Positions 42,134 through 49,908 of a stretch of 49,908 bases of DNA are shown one piece after another; position 1 is the stretch's first letter; each line of letters opens with the position of its first letter. The DNA comes from CAZPNX01 sp964518765 (lineage in GTDB: Bacteria > Edwardsbacteria > AC1 > EtOH8), in contig CAZFJC010000020.1 in assembly GCA_964518765.1 (NCBI GenBank), forward strand, positions 1-49,908. The letters are read 5' to 3'. Made by a program: the position numbers and the translations under genes. The notes under the pieces were generated by a model. It saw only the letters and a program-made list of their open reading frames with translations, was not told the origin of the DNA and did no database searches.

Positions 42134-43359
42134 GCCCTGGCCGCCGCCCCGGCCCCAGCCACCCAGCCGGTGGACCAAGCGATCTGTAGGTTGTAGCCGC
42201 CACAAGGTCCATCCAGGTCTAGAACCTCGCCGCACAGGAACAGGCCCGGTGTTATCTTGGATTCCATCGTTTTTGGGTCAACCTCCGAGGTCTTCACCCC
42301 GCCGGCTGTGGCTATCGCCTCATCGAAGCCGCGGAGCCCGATGACGGTAAGGGCCATCCCCTTGAGATGGGAGACCATTGCCTTCCGCTGTGACGTGTTA
42401 ATCTGGCTGGCCGGCGTCCCCAGCCCCAGGCCGCAAAGTCCGGCGAAAACATCGATCAGGGCCATTGGCATCAACCCTCTGAGCAGCCCCTTGAGGGCCT
42501 TCCTTCCCTGGGAGGCGATGTCCCGCCTTAGCCTTTCCTCAAGCTGCTGGTGGCTTAGGGCGGGCTTGAGGTCCAGCAGGCAGCCGACCGGTCCTTCCGC
42601 CAGCCAGGGGCCGACCTCCCGGCTGGCATCGAGCACTATGGGCCCGGAGATTCCGAAGTGGGTGAAAAGCATCTCGCCGAAAAAACCGGCCCTCCTGCTC
42701 CCCTGAACGAAATTCAGGCTGACGTTTCTTAGGCTCAGACCCTGAAGATCCCGAACAAAGTTCTCTCGGACCGTCAGGGGCACGTCGGTGGGAATCGTCG
42801 GAACTATGGTGTGGCCAAGCTCGGAGGTGAACAGGTAGCCGTCGCCGGTCGAGCCGGTGCTCGGGTAGGATCTGCCGCCGGTGGCGATGATAAGTTTCTC
42901 CGACGCCAGGATCTCATTCCCCGCGGATACCTTAAATCCCCTACCCGCCTTTTCGACCTTCTCAGCCTTTTTATTTCGAAAGACTTTGACGCCGCTCCTC
43001 CGGAGAAACCTCTCCAATGCCGCCAGGACATCGTGCGAGTCGTCGGACACGGGGAAAAATCTGCCCCCCCGCTCCAGCTTAAGCCTTAAATCCAGGTCTT
43101 CGAAAAAAGTGACGGCATCGGCGGTGGTGAAGCGGAACAATGCGCCGTGCAGGAATTTCGCCTTGGGGCCGCAGTCGGCGATGAATCTTTTAGGTTCCAG
43201 GTTGTTGGTGACGTTGCACCGCCCCTGTCCGGTAAGCAGCAGCTTGCGGCCCAGCGACTGATTCCTTTCCAGCAGCCAGACATCGGCGCCGGCTGAGGCC
43301 GCCCGGCCCGCCGCCATCATCCCAGCCGGCCCCCCACCGATAACTATGATGTCCGGCAT
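42130..43359 (-). CDS. HI0933/BaiN-family FAD-dependent oxidoreductase
   Basis: 409 residues from ATG 43359; a TTG start six codons upstream is open but lies on the -10 box. Seen: FAD loop IIVIGGGPAGMMAAGRA, LLTGQGRCNVTN, ATGGRSYPSTGSTGDGY, MLFTHFGISGPIVLDAS, and a C-terminal FAD site ATAGGVKTSEVDPKTM ... LFLCGEVLDLDGPCGGYNLQ. Members are widespread flavoproteins; BaiN of gut clostridia acts on bile acid intermediates, but the role elsewhere is unknown. It heads the glycan operon. Confidence 0.92.
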   Translation of the reverse strand: MPDIIVIGGGPAGMMAAGRAASAGADVWLLERNQSLGRKLLLTGQGRCNVTNNLEPKRFIADCGPKAKFLHGALFRFTTADAVTFFEDLDLRLKLERGGRFFPVSDDSHDVLAALERFLRRSGVKVFRNKKAEKVEKAGRGFKVSAGNEILASEKLIIATGGRSYPSTGSTGDGYLFTSELGHTIVPTIPTDVPLTVRENFVRDLQGLSLRNVSLNFVQGSRRAGFFGEMLFTHFGISGPIVLDASREVGPWLAEGPVGCLLDLKPALSHQQLEERLRRDIASQGRKALKGLLRGLMPMALIDVFAGLCGLGLGTPASQINTSQRKAMVSHLKGMALTVIGLRGFDEAIATAGGVKTSEVDPKTMESKITPGLFLCGEVLDLDGPCGGYNLQIAWSTGWVAGAGAAARA

Positions 43360-43367
43360 AGACTTAC

Positions 43368-43397
43368 ATGATACCAAATTTATGCCTTTGATTGCAA
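43368..43397 (-). promoter_or_regulatory. Promoter of the flavoprotein/glycan operon
   Basis: Minus strand: -35 TTGCAA (43392-43397), 18-bp spacer, -10 TATCAT (43368-43373). Only 8 bases separate the -10 box from ATG 43359, so transcription would begin at or next to the start codon. Confidence 0.6.
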
Positions 43398-43415
43398 CAG
43401 AAATGTGGAAAATAA

Positions 43416-43441
43416 AATCCCCCCGGCATGCCGGGGGGATT
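43416..43441 (-). terminator. Terminator of the M6 peptidase gene
   Basis: Perfect 11-bp arms AATCCCCCCGG and CCGGGGGGATT around CATG, followed on the minus strand by TTATTTT. It lies 25 bases after the M6 peptidase stop and before the flavoprotein promoter. Confidence 0.85.
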
Positions 43442-43465
43442 CAGCCTGTAAAGGCTAAAGGGCTA

Positions 43466-45271
43466 TCACCTGATCACCGTCAGCTTTCCTGTCGCCCGGT
43501 CATTTCCCGCTTTCAGTTGGTAGAAGTAGACCCCGGGCATGGCCCCGGCCGCGTTCCACTCGACCGAATGCCTGCCCGGCGGCTGCACGCCCAGGTCGAA
43601 CCGCTTGACCTCCTGGCCCAACACGTTGAAGATGGACAGCCCTGCCTCCGAATGCTCGGGCAGCTGGAAGCTGATGATGGTTCGGCTGCGCACCGGATTG
43701 GGATTGGCCTGGTTCAGGCTGAACTTTAACGGGGCCGCGGCCTGTGGCTCCCCCTCGACCCCGGTGACCACCCCGACGATCAGGCTGCAGGACATGGCCG
43801 CCGAAGCCGCCGGTATGTTCCTGACCTTGACTCCGGTATAGCCCCCGCCGGTGGTGGGGGTGGTGCCGTTGCGCTGGCTGATGGGGTAGCTGGTGCCGGT
43901 GCTGTCGAAAGTCGCCTGGGTGCCGTTGTTCCACAGGTCGGCCGACTCTCCGGCGTTGCTGCCGTCCCACAGCTCGGAGCTGTAACCGGCTGAGGTCTGA
44001 TCGGTCTCCTCCAGGGCCACCCCATAGGGCCGGTTGCGGCTGGAGCCGTTAGTGGTATTGACGTTCATGTTGTTGTTGGCGATGTAGGTGGAGTTGGCGT
44101 AGGCAGAATCGATGTGGTAGATGGCCAAGCCCTGTCCGGCCAGCAGCGAGTCCCACCTGACCCCGCTCACCGGACCGGCCGCGTTGCGGTACCGGTTCTC
44201 GATCAACCAGTACTGCCGGGTGGTGTCAGTCCCCAGCTTGGCCAGCTTGTAGGAGCTCCCGCTGGAGGTGGTCATGATGGCCGGAATGCTGTAGAACCCA
44301 TTGGTGGCCACGCGCACCGGGCTGGCCCATCCTAGGAAGCGGCGGCACCATAGATCCAGGGCAACCGGCCGGGCGTTGGTTGAGCCATTGCCTCCCCAGG
44401 AGCCGCCAGCCATCAGGGAGAAATTCCCCAGACCCTGGCCCGAGATCGGATAGCCCCCGGTGTCGTAGAGGTCGGGCAGGCCAAGGGCGTGCCCGAACTC
44501 ATGACAGAAGACGCCGCATCCTATCATCTCGGTGGTCCCGCTATTGCCGTCGGCGTAGTTGGTCCGCTCCGGCATGATGATGTACTTATCGATGCGGACC
44601 GGATTCCCAGTGAAGGGACTGACATCGTTGGTGACATAGTAGGTGGCCCCGCCGCCGAAGCCGGACAGATAGAAGCTGTGGGACCAGATGTTGCTGGCCC
44701 CCTCCTCCGCCCCCTTGCCGGCGTGGACCACCCACAACACGTCAACATAGCCGTCGTGGTTCTTGTCGTAGTTGCTGTCGGCGAAGTTGAAGGTAGAGTC
44801 GGCGTGGATCAGCACCTTGCGGATGAACTCGTAGGTGTTGGCGGCGGTGCCGCCGTTCAGGCCGTAGTTGACCGAGTAGTAGGCCACCGTGTTGTTGCTG
44901 GTGCGCCAGTTGTCCACCTTGCCCGAGCAGCTCATGGCGTTGTAGGACATGTCCCGGTAGTAGTTGTTCACCGACTTGGCACCTGCGGCGGTGGTGAACA
45001 ACATAGTCTGGAACTCGGCTTGGGAGTTGGTGTTGGCCAGATCGGTGAAGTAGCCCAGGATCACTGGGTACTGCCGGCTGCCCGAGATCTTGGCGCCAGG
45101 GTCCTTGGCCCGCAACTGTTGGATCAGCCCGCCCTCCGGGCTGTCCATGCCCAGAAGCCGCATCTTTCTCAGGACCTCGGGTTCGGTTATACCCTCACGC
45201 GGCGGCATGGCCAGGGCCGGCAAGGCCAGCAGGCAGGCCAGGGTCAGATTCAGGATGACGTTCTTTTTCAT
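43466..45271 (-). CDS. Secreted M6-family metallopeptidase with T9SS-type sorting domain
   Basis: 601 residues from ATG 45271, set by GGAG 6 bases upstream and a following signal peptide (MKKNVILNLTLACLLALPALA). Immune-inhibitor-A-like catalytic domain: zinc motif GVFCHEFGHALGLPDLYD (HExxHxxGxxD), Met-turn-like FSLMAGGSWGG, and calcium-type DSNYDKNHDGYVDVLWVVH. A beta-rich region ends near EVEGEPQAAAP-like linker sequence, then the sorting domain SLNQANPNPVRSRTIISFQL ... NVLGQEVKRF ... GVYFYQLKAG. Family knowledge: surface or extracellular protease delivered by the type IX pathway. Monocistronic, with its own promoter and terminator. Confidence 0.93.
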   Translation of the reverse strand: MKKNVILNLTLACLLALPALAMPPREGITEPEVLRKMRLLGMDSPEGGLIQQLRAKDPGAKISGSRQYPVILGYFTDLANTNSQAEFQTMLFTTAAGAKSVNNYYRDMSYNAMSCSGKVDNWRTSNNTVAYYSVNYGLNGGTAANTYEFIRKVLIHADSTFNFADSNYDKNHDGYVDVLWVVHAGKGAEEGASNIWSHSFYLSGFGGGATYYVTNDVSPFTGNPVRIDKYIIMPERTNYADGNSGTTEMIGCGVFCHEFGHALGLPDLYDTGGYPISGQGLGNFSLMAGGSWGGNGSTNARPVALDLWCRRFLGWASPVRVATNGFYSIPAIMTTSSGSSYKLAKLGTDTTRQYWLIENRYRNAAGPVSGVRWDSLLAGQGLAIYHIDSAYANSTYIANNNMNVNTTNGSSRNRPYGVALEETDQTSAGYSSELWDGSNAGESADLWNNGTQATFDSTGTSYPISQRNGTTPTTGGGYTGVKVRNIPAASAAMSCSLIVGVVTGVEGEPQAAAPLKFSLNQANPNPVRSRTIISFQLPEHSEAGLSIFNVLGQEVKRFDLGVQPPGRHSVEWNAAGAMPGVYFYQLKAGNDRATGKLTVIR

Positions 45272-45331
45272 CTGGTTCTCCATAATATGCGGCTTTAGGC
45301 TGTTCCACTTGGATCCATATATTATCCAATT

Positions 45332-45359
45332 ATTATACACCATATACGGCGCATGTCAA
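45332..45359 (-). promoter_or_regulatory. Promoter of the M6 peptidase gene
   Basis: Minus strand: perfect -35 TTGACA (45354-45359), 16-bp spacer, perfect -10 TATAAT (45332-45337). Leader of about 54 bases with Shine-Dalgarno GGAG. Confidence 0.85.
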
Positions 45360-45379
45360 GAGGCAAATGACCGGCCGTA

Positions 45380-45411
45380 AAAGCATCCCCCCGGGAACGG
45401 GGGGATGCTTT
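45380..45411 (-). terminator. Terminator of the ppdK gene
   Basis: 14-bp perfect stem (AAAGCATCCCCCCG and complement) around GGAA, 12 bases after the ppdK stop; four T follow on the minus strand. Confidence 0.85.
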
Positions 45412-45423
45412 CGTAGTCAGTAC

Positions 45424-48315
45424 CTACCTCCTTCTCTTGCCTGTCTTGGCCTTTGCCCTCTTTTCTGATTTCCTGGCGGCCTTCCCGGCCGGCTTGGGCC
45501 TGTTCTTCGACCCCTTCGGCCTGCCGCGCCGGGCCTTCCTGGCCTTGCCAGCCTGCCTGGGCGGCCTCTTCTTCTCAATTCCACTCTTCCGTAACTTAGT
45601 GGCTTCGCTCTCCCGGATCGCCGCCTGGGCCGCGGCCAGCCGGGCGATGGGCACCCGGAAAGGCGAGCAGGAGACATAGTCCATGCCCACCCGGTGGCAG
45701 AACTCGACCGAGGACGGCTCGCCGCCGTGCTCCCCGCAGATGCCCACCTTGAGCCTGGGCCGGGTGGCCCGGCCGCGCTTGATCCCGATCTCCACCAGCT
45801 CGCCGATGCCCTCCTGGTCCAGGATGTTAAAGGGGTCGGCCGGCAGTATCCTCTTCTCCACATAGGCCGGCACGAAGCCGCCGATGTCGTCGCGGGAGAA
45901 GCCGAAGCCCATCTGGGTGAGGTCGTTGGTGCCGTACGAGAAGAACTCGGCCGTCTCCGCTATCTTGCTCGCCGTCAGGGCGGCCCGCGGGATCTCGATC
46001 ATGGTGCCGTACATGTAGTCTATCCTCTTGACCCCGTACTTGGCGCAGACCTCGGCGTGGATCCGGTCGACGATGGCTTTCTGGTCGTCCAGCTCCTGGC
46101 GGATGCCCACCACCGGCACCATGATCTCGGGGAAGATCTTTTTACCATCCCTCACCAGCTCCACCGTAGCCTCGAATATGGCCCGAACCTGCATCTCGGT
46201 GATCTCGGGATAGGTGATCCCCAATCTGACCCCGCGGTGGCCCATCATGGGGTTGGACTCGTGAAGGTCCTCGGCCCGCTCGTTGAGCTCGTGGAGTGAG
46301 ATGCCCAGGGCTCTGGCCAGCTTCTCACGCTCGTCCTGGCGCTTGGGCACGAACTCGTGCAGGGGCGGATCCAGAAGGCGGATGGTGACCGGCAGGCCGT
46401 CCATCACCTCCAGGGTGGCCTTAATATCCTTCTTGACGTAGGGGAAGAGCTCCTCCAGGGCCGCCCTCCGCTCCTTCTCGTCATGGGAGATGATCATCTT
46501 ACGCAGCCGGAACAGGGGCTCTTCCGAGTTCTGGCCGTAGAACATGTGCTCGGTGCGGAACAGGCCAATGCCCTCGGCCCCGAAGCTACGGGCCTTGGCC
46601 GCGTCGTCCGGGGTGTCGGCGTTGGTGCGCACCTTGAGGCGGCGGAACCCGTCTACGATTTTCATAAACTCCAGAAAGCGCGGGTTCTCGGTTGAGTCAA
46701 TCATGGCCAAGGCGTCCTGGTAGACGTAGCCCCGCGTGCCGTTGAGGGTCACCCGGTCGCCCTCCTTGAACTCGCGGCCATCAACCTTCATCACCTTGCG
46801 GCCCACGTCCACCGAGATGGCGCCGGCGCCCACGATGCAGCACTTGCCCCAGCCCCGGGCCACCAGGGCGGCATGCGAGGTCATGCCCCCGCGCGAGGTC
46901 AGGATGCCGACGGCGGCCCGCATCCCCTCCACGTCCTCGGGATTGGTCTCCTCGCGCACTAAAATGACCTTCCTGCCCTCTTTGGCCCAAGCCACGGCCT
47001 CGCCTGCGGTGAAGACGATCTGTCCGGTGGCCCCACCCGGTCCGGCCGGGAGGCCCTTGGCCAGTACGACGGCGCTCTTCTCGGCGGCCGGATCGACGAT
47101 GGGATGCAGGAGTTCGTCGAGCTGGGCCGGGGCCACCCGCATCACCGCCTCGGACTTGGTGATCAGCTTCTCGGCCACCATGTCCATGGCCATGTTCAGA
47201 GCGGCGGTCCCGGTGCGCTTGCCTACCCGGCACTGCAGCATCCACAGCCTTCCCTCCTGGATGGTGAACTCGATGTCCTGCATGTCGCGGTAGTGCTTTT
47301 CAAGTTTGGTGCGGATGGCGTCCAGCTCCCTATAGACCGCGGGCATGGCCGTCTCCAGCGAAGGCAGGTGCTTGTTCTGCTCGCTTTTGGTGGCCTCGTT
47401 GAGCGGGTTGGGGGTTCGGATGCCGGCCACCACATCCTCGCCCTGGGCGTTCACCAGCCACTCCCCGTAGAAGTGGTTGTCACCGTTGGCCGGGTTGCGG
47501 GTGAAGGCCACGCCGGTGGCCGAGCTGTCGCCCATATTGCCGAAGACCATGGCCTGGACGTTGACCGCGGTGCCCCACTCGTCAGGTATGCCCTCGATGC
47601 GGCGGTAGGAGATGGCCCGCTTGCCGTTCCAGCTGGCGAACACCGCCCCGATTCCGCCCCACAACTGCTCGCGGGCGTCGTCGGGAAATTCCTCTCCGAG
47701 CACTTCCTTCACCTTGGTCTTGAAACGGTCGCACAGGTCCTTGAGCTCCTGCTCGTTCAGGTCCGCGTCGGACTTGTAGCCGCGCGACTCTTTGACCTGG
47801 TGCAGCATGTCGTCCAATTGCTTCCTGATCCCCTTGCCCTCGGCCGGCTCTATCCCGGCCGCCTTCTCCATGACCACGTCCGAGTACATCATAATCAGGC
47901 GTCGGTAGGCGTCGTAGACGAAGCGAGGATTGCCGGTCTTGGCGATCATCCCCGGAATGGTTTTCGAACATAGCCCCACGTTGAGCACCGTCTCCATCAT
48001 GCCGGGCATGGAGCGCCTGGCCCCGGAGCGCACCGAAAGCAACAACGGGTTGTCGGCGTCTCCGAATTTCATCCCCATTATCTTCTCGACCCGGGCCAAA
48101 GCAGCGTCCACCTGTTTGGTTAGCTCTTTGGGATATTTCCGGTTGTTCTTGTAATAGGCGGTGCACACCTCGGTGGTGATGGTGAAGCCGGCCGGCACCG
48201 GGATGCCCAGGTGGCACATCTCCGCCAGGTTAGCGCCCTTGCCGCCTAAAAGGTTCTTGTCTTCCGCTCGTCCCTCGGCCGTCTTCCCGCCGAAGGAGTA
48301 CACATACTTAGCCAT
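45424..48315 (-). CDS. ppdK: Pyruvate, phosphate dikinase with basic AT-hook-like C-terminal tail
   Basis: 963 residues from ATG 48315 (AAGGAG 10 bases upstream). Interconverts pyruvate + ATP + Pi and PEP + AMP + PPi. N-terminal ATP-grasp: VYSFGGKTAEGRAEDKNLLG, LGGKGANLAEM, SVRSGARRSMPGMMETVLN. Swivelling domain with the phosphorylated His in GGMTSHAALVARGWGKCCIVG. PEP/pyruvate TIM barrel: RTEHMFYG, SNPMMGHRGVRLGITYPEI, catalytic Cys in VGICGEHGGEPSSVEFCHRV, ending SCSPFRVPIARLAAAQAAI where the family normally stops. About 60 extra residues follow (codons in 45427-45606), very rich in Lys/Arg, with RRGRPKGSKNRPKP at about 45496-45528, matching an AT-hook core. PPDK otherwise full and intact. 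Flanked by its own promoter and terminator. Confidence 0.96.
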   Translation of the reverse strand: MAKYVYSFGGKTAEGRAEDKNLLGGKGANLAEMCHLGIPVPAGFTITTEVCTAYYKNNRKYPKELTKQVDAALARVEKIMGMKFGDADNPLLLSVRSGARRSMPGMMETVLNVGLCSKTIPGMIAKTGNPRFVYDAYRRLIMMYSDVVMEKAAGIEPAEGKGIRKQLDDMLHQVKESRGYKSDADLNEQELKDLCDRFKTKVKEVLGEEFPDDAREQLWGGIGAVFASWNGKRAISYRRIEGIPDEWGTAVNVQAMVFGNMGDSSATGVAFTRNPANGDNHFYGEWLVNAQGEDVVAGIRTPNPLNEATKSEQNKHLPSLETAMPAVYRELDAIRTKLEKHYRDMQDIEFTIQEGRLWMLQCRVGKRTGTAALNMAMDMVAEKLITKSEAVMRVAPAQLDELLHPIVDPAAEKSAVVLAKGLPAGPGGATGQIVFTAGEAVAWAKEGRKVILVREETNPEDVEGMRAAVGILTSRGGMTSHAALVARGWGKCCIVGAGAISVDVGRKVMKVDGREFKEGDRVTLNGTRGYVYQDALAMIDSTENPRFLEFMKIVDGFRRLKVRTNADTPDDAAKARSFGAEGIGLFRTEHMFYGQNSEEPLFRLRKMIISHDEKERRAALEELFPYVKKDIKATLEVMDGLPVTIRLLDPPLHEFVPKRQDEREKLARALGISLHELNERAEDLHESNPMMGHRGVRLGITYPEITEMQVRAIFEATVELVRDGKKIFPEIMVPVVGIRQELDDQKAIVDRIHAEVCAKYGVKRIDYMYGTMIEIPRAALTASKIAETAEFFSYGTNDLTQMGFGFSRDDIGGFVPAYVEKRILPADPFNILDQEGIGELVEIGIKRGRATRPRLKVGICGEHGGEPSSVEFCHRVGMDYVSCSPFRVPIARLAAAQAAIRESEATKLRKSGIEKKRPPRQAGKARKARRGRPKGSKNRPKPAGKAARKSEKRAKAKTGKRRR

Positions 48316-48359
48316 TGGTATGCAGCTCCTTGCGTATATATTGATGATTAAGGTGGCCA

Positions 48360-48389
48360 AACCGCGGATTTACGCTGATGAACGCGGAT
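48360..48389. repeat. Three-unit decamer array in the ppdK leader
   Basis: Plus strand, in register: AACCGCGGAT, TTACGCTGAT, GAACGCGGAT (consensus nnACGCGGAT). It lies between the predicted ppdK start site (about 48411) and the gene, so it would be transcribed. Confidence 0.65.
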
Positions 48390-48417
48390 CATGATGGGAA
48401 CAGGGGTAAGAATACGT

Positions 48418-48446
48418 ATTATAGCACTATTGGCGGGGTTTTTCAA
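48418..48446 (-). promoter_or_regulatory. ppdK promoter
   Basis: Minus strand: -35 TTGAAA (48441-48446), 17-bp spacer, perfect -10 TATAAT (48418-48423). Leader of about 95 bases ends in AAGGAG before ATG 48315. Confidence 0.85.
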
Positions 48447-48522
48447 CTGGCTGGGTTCTCCCCCACTTTAAGGCTGTCACCCTGAGGAGGGCATCATGCT
48501 TGGCAGGTTGAATGGGTGACTA

Positions 48523-48548
48523 AAAAACCGGCCCGAAGGCCGGTTTTT
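48523..48548. terminator. Bidirectional terminator after the nuclease-like gene
   Basis: 11-bp perfect stem AAAAACCGGCC/GGCCGGTTTTT around CGAA, 7 bases after the 48556 stop. It separates the AT-rich island from the ppdK promoter. Confidence 0.9.
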
Positions 48549-48555
48549 AAAGAGG

Positions 48556-49479
48556 TTACTTCCCAAGTAGTTTATCAACAGCAGCTTTAAATAACGGTTC
48601 GAATGCGTTAACTTTGGTTTTTTCTGGATCAATTTTATATACAGCTTGCTTCCACTCATCTTCATACCTTGTCATTTTTATGCCTTTTGGTGTCGCTCTT
48701 TGTGCCAAAGGCTTTGGGAGAAGAAACTTAAACGCGAATGATTTTGAACCAATCCAGGCAATGCTAAAAGCATTGAAAAATCCATATTTGAAACCGCAAT
48801 AATGTTTGTTGAATTTTCTTTCAAGTGGCCAACCCTTCCGTTTTACAAATGCTTCTGTTTGGTCTACAAACCTAAGGAAGTGTGCCACGCTATTTTTATT
48901 AAACTGGCTTTCATAAAACTCTTTATTGTATGTGGGAAGGCCATGTGTGGGTTTAACGCGCTGTGTGGTTTCCGTTTTAAGATTATTAACTAAAAGGAAT
49001 TCGTTTTTACCCGATGCCCATCTTTTTATTTCGATTAGATCAACAGGATATCCAATTTTACCAACGGGACTTAACGTCGTTCTATCAATTGTTGGCGCAA
49101 TTATAATAATTCGAACTTCGTATTGTTCAAAAGAAATCGTAACATCTTCGGGTCGATCTTTATCTTCAAGCCAAAGACTCTTTATTGAATCCGGGTTTGT
49201 TTCGGCCCATATGGCATATTGTAGTACTTGTGGTAGAATCGAAGCGTTTACCGACACATTTTTCATCTCAATAATACATACGCTACCGTCCTTGTCTACA
49301 CCAACTATATCGGGAATACCCGCTTTACCGCCACCCCTTATCTGCCTCTTTATTAGGTGTATGTCTTCAAGGATAGCGCGCGTGTCAAATACAACCTTTT
49401 CTAATTCTTCCTCTGTCTTGAAAGGCACCTCTGCAAGATTCGAGGCGTTTCTGCCGCGGCGCCATAACAAATTTGCCAT
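48556..49479 (-). CDS. PD-(D/E)XK-nuclease-like protein of unknown function
   Basis: 307 residues; ATG 49479 has AAAGGAG 5 bases upstream. Residues about 50-90 read GIPDIVGVDKDGSVCIIEMKN followed by a helix with QVLQYAIWA, which fits the Asp...Glu-x-Lys core of the PD-(D/E)XK fold (NucS/DUF91-like arrangement). The C-terminal half (about 170-307) is basic and aromatic-rich (HYCGFKYGFFNAFSIAWIG) with no recognised domain. AT-rich codon use sets it apart from every other protein gene here except the transposase, suggesting transfer. The neighbouring methyltransferase remnant points to a restriction or defence origin, but this is inference. A TATAAT (49500-49505, minus) lies 20 bases before the start with no clear -35. 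Confidence 0.7.
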   Translation of the reverse strand: MANLLWRRGRNASNLAEVPFKTEEELEKVVFDTRAILEDIHLIKRQIRGGGKAGIPDIVGVDKDGSVCIIEMKNVSVNASILPQVLQYAIWAETNPDSIKSLWLEDKDRPEDVTISFEQYEVRIIIIAPTIDRTTLSPVGKIGYPVDLIEIKRWASGKNEFLLVNNLKTETTQRVKPTHGLPTYNKEFYESQFNKNSVAHFLRFVDQTEAFVKRKGWPLERKFNKHYCGFKYGFFNAFSIAWIGSKSFAFKFLLPKPLAQRATPKGIKMTRYEDEWKQAVYKIDPEKTKVNAFEPLFKAAVDKLLGK

Positions 49480-49523
49480 TTTTTCTCCTTTTACAACTCA
49501 TTATAATAAAACTAGCTTTTCTC

Positions 49524-49758
49524 TTACTCAGTCATCTCCAACTGCCTCCCCTTCCTCCCCCTCACCTTTCCCGCCTTCTTGAAGGTCGCGTCCACCTGCT
49601 TTATCGGCGGCATCTCTATGGCCTTGCCGTTAAGCAGTTCCTCGATGGTCAGCAGCTGTATCTTGGGGTAATTCTTGCCCCAGGTCTTGGGCTCGTACAG
49701 CCCGGCCGAGGCCGCCTCCACCTGCATGGGCTTGGTCGGTTCTACTTCGGTGATTTGA
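49524..49758 (-). pseudogene. 3' remnant of a DNA (adenine) methyltransferase
   Basis: The minus-strand frame ending at 49524 reads EVEPTKPMQVEAASAGLYE, then KNYPKIQLLTIEELLNGKAI, MPPIKQVDATFKKAGKVRG and a short tail. This resembles the C terminus of type III-style site-specific DNA methyltransferases (the QILTIEELL/TFKKA ending). An in-frame TAA about six codons before the conserved part stops it, and the DNA beyond changes to AT-rich unrelated sequence, so the catalytic part is missing. A second frame (49836 to 49750 or so, MRYYKRRARYLTAMVTLLL) may be part of what replaced it. From 49760 to 49908 nothing else was identified. Confidence 0.6.
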
Positions 49759-49908
49759 TTTATTACTTAACCAAAAATTCAATAGTAAAGTAACCATAGC
49801 TGTAAGATACCTTGCCCTTCTTTTGTAATATCTCATATTCTCCGCTTATTACCTTATTATAATGGACCCTGTTTTTCGGACACGGTGATATGTTACACTT
49901 AGGGCTGC

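Noticed and set aside
1..49908. CRISPR arrays, tRNA or rRNA genes, riboswitches
   Set aside because: No regular repeat-spacer pattern, no cloverleaf or rRNA-like sequence noticed in any spacer; spacers are mostly too short.

Overview
The window looks like a chromosomal piece of a GC-rich, diderm, uncultured-type bacterium. Evidence for a Gram-negative envelope in the FCB direction is: two secreted proteases (a C25 gingipain-like protein and an M6 metalloprotease) with C-terminal sorting/FlgD-like domains of the type IX secretion kind, a PorV/PorQ-like outer-membrane barrel, and a MurE with the DNPR signature of meso-diaminopimelate murein. Placement in a candidate phylum such as Edwardsbacteria, TA06 or Zixibacteria is only a guess from gene style; no marker was compared.

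Layout, left to right (almost everything is on the minus strand, so transcription runs right to left). 1-3.0 kb: 3' part of a C25 peptidase on the plus strand. 3.0-4.7 kb: a frameshifted small membrane protein gene, then an unusual gene fusing a PorV-like barrel to two ComEA-type helix-hairpin-helix DNA-binding modules. 5.1-22.0 kb: a complete dcw cluster in the order mraZ, STAS protein, rsmH, ftsL, ftsI, murE, murF, mraY, murD, ftsW, murG, murC, murB, ftsQ, ftsA, ftsZ, mostly joined by ATGA-type overlaps and driven by a strong promoter carrying MraZ boxes at 10-bp spacing. 22.1-28.6 kb: a decayed PAS-PAS sensor gene, an RCK potassium channel, a DUF5683 protein, a PP-loop tRNA-thiolation-like enzyme, a diacylglycerol-kinase-family protein, ridA, an intact IS1595-family element with 8-bp target duplication, and xerD. 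28.6-31.3 kb: a 903-residue coiled-coil protein. 31.4-35.0 kb: acyl-CoA synthetase, M50 protease, dxr. 35.1-43.4 kb: a glycan operon (flavoprotein, GAF-GGDEF protein, UDP-glucose dehydrogenase, UDP-glucuronate decarboxylase, two GT2 enzymes and one GT-C enzyme). 43.5-48.3 kb: M6 peptidase and pyruvate phosphate dikinase with an AT-hook tail. 48.5-49.9 kb: an AT-rich island with a PD-(D/E)XK-like nuclease and the 3' remnant of a DNA methyltransferase.

How it fits together: the dcw genes make lipid II, the divisome and the Z-ring; the STAS protein sits where it would be co-expressed with them. The glycan operon makes UDP-GlcA and UDP-xylose-type sugars and transfers sugars on lipid carriers, with a diguanylate cyclase directly upstream of ugd. 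Promoters are unusually legible. mraZ, ppdK and the M6 gene have consensus boxes and leaders with Shine-Dalgarno sites, whereas the barrel-HhH gene, dxr and the flavoprotein gene have -10 boxes only 8-12 nt from the start codon and no good Shine-Dalgarno, which suggests leaderless or nearly leaderless messages. Small intergenic spaces carry short tandem arrays (heptamers, decamers, CACnAAG units).

The best candidates for something new are the barrel-HhH fusion, the PPDK with AT-hook tail, the STAS gene lacking its phosphorylatable serine inside the dcw operon, and the coiled-coil/XerD pair.
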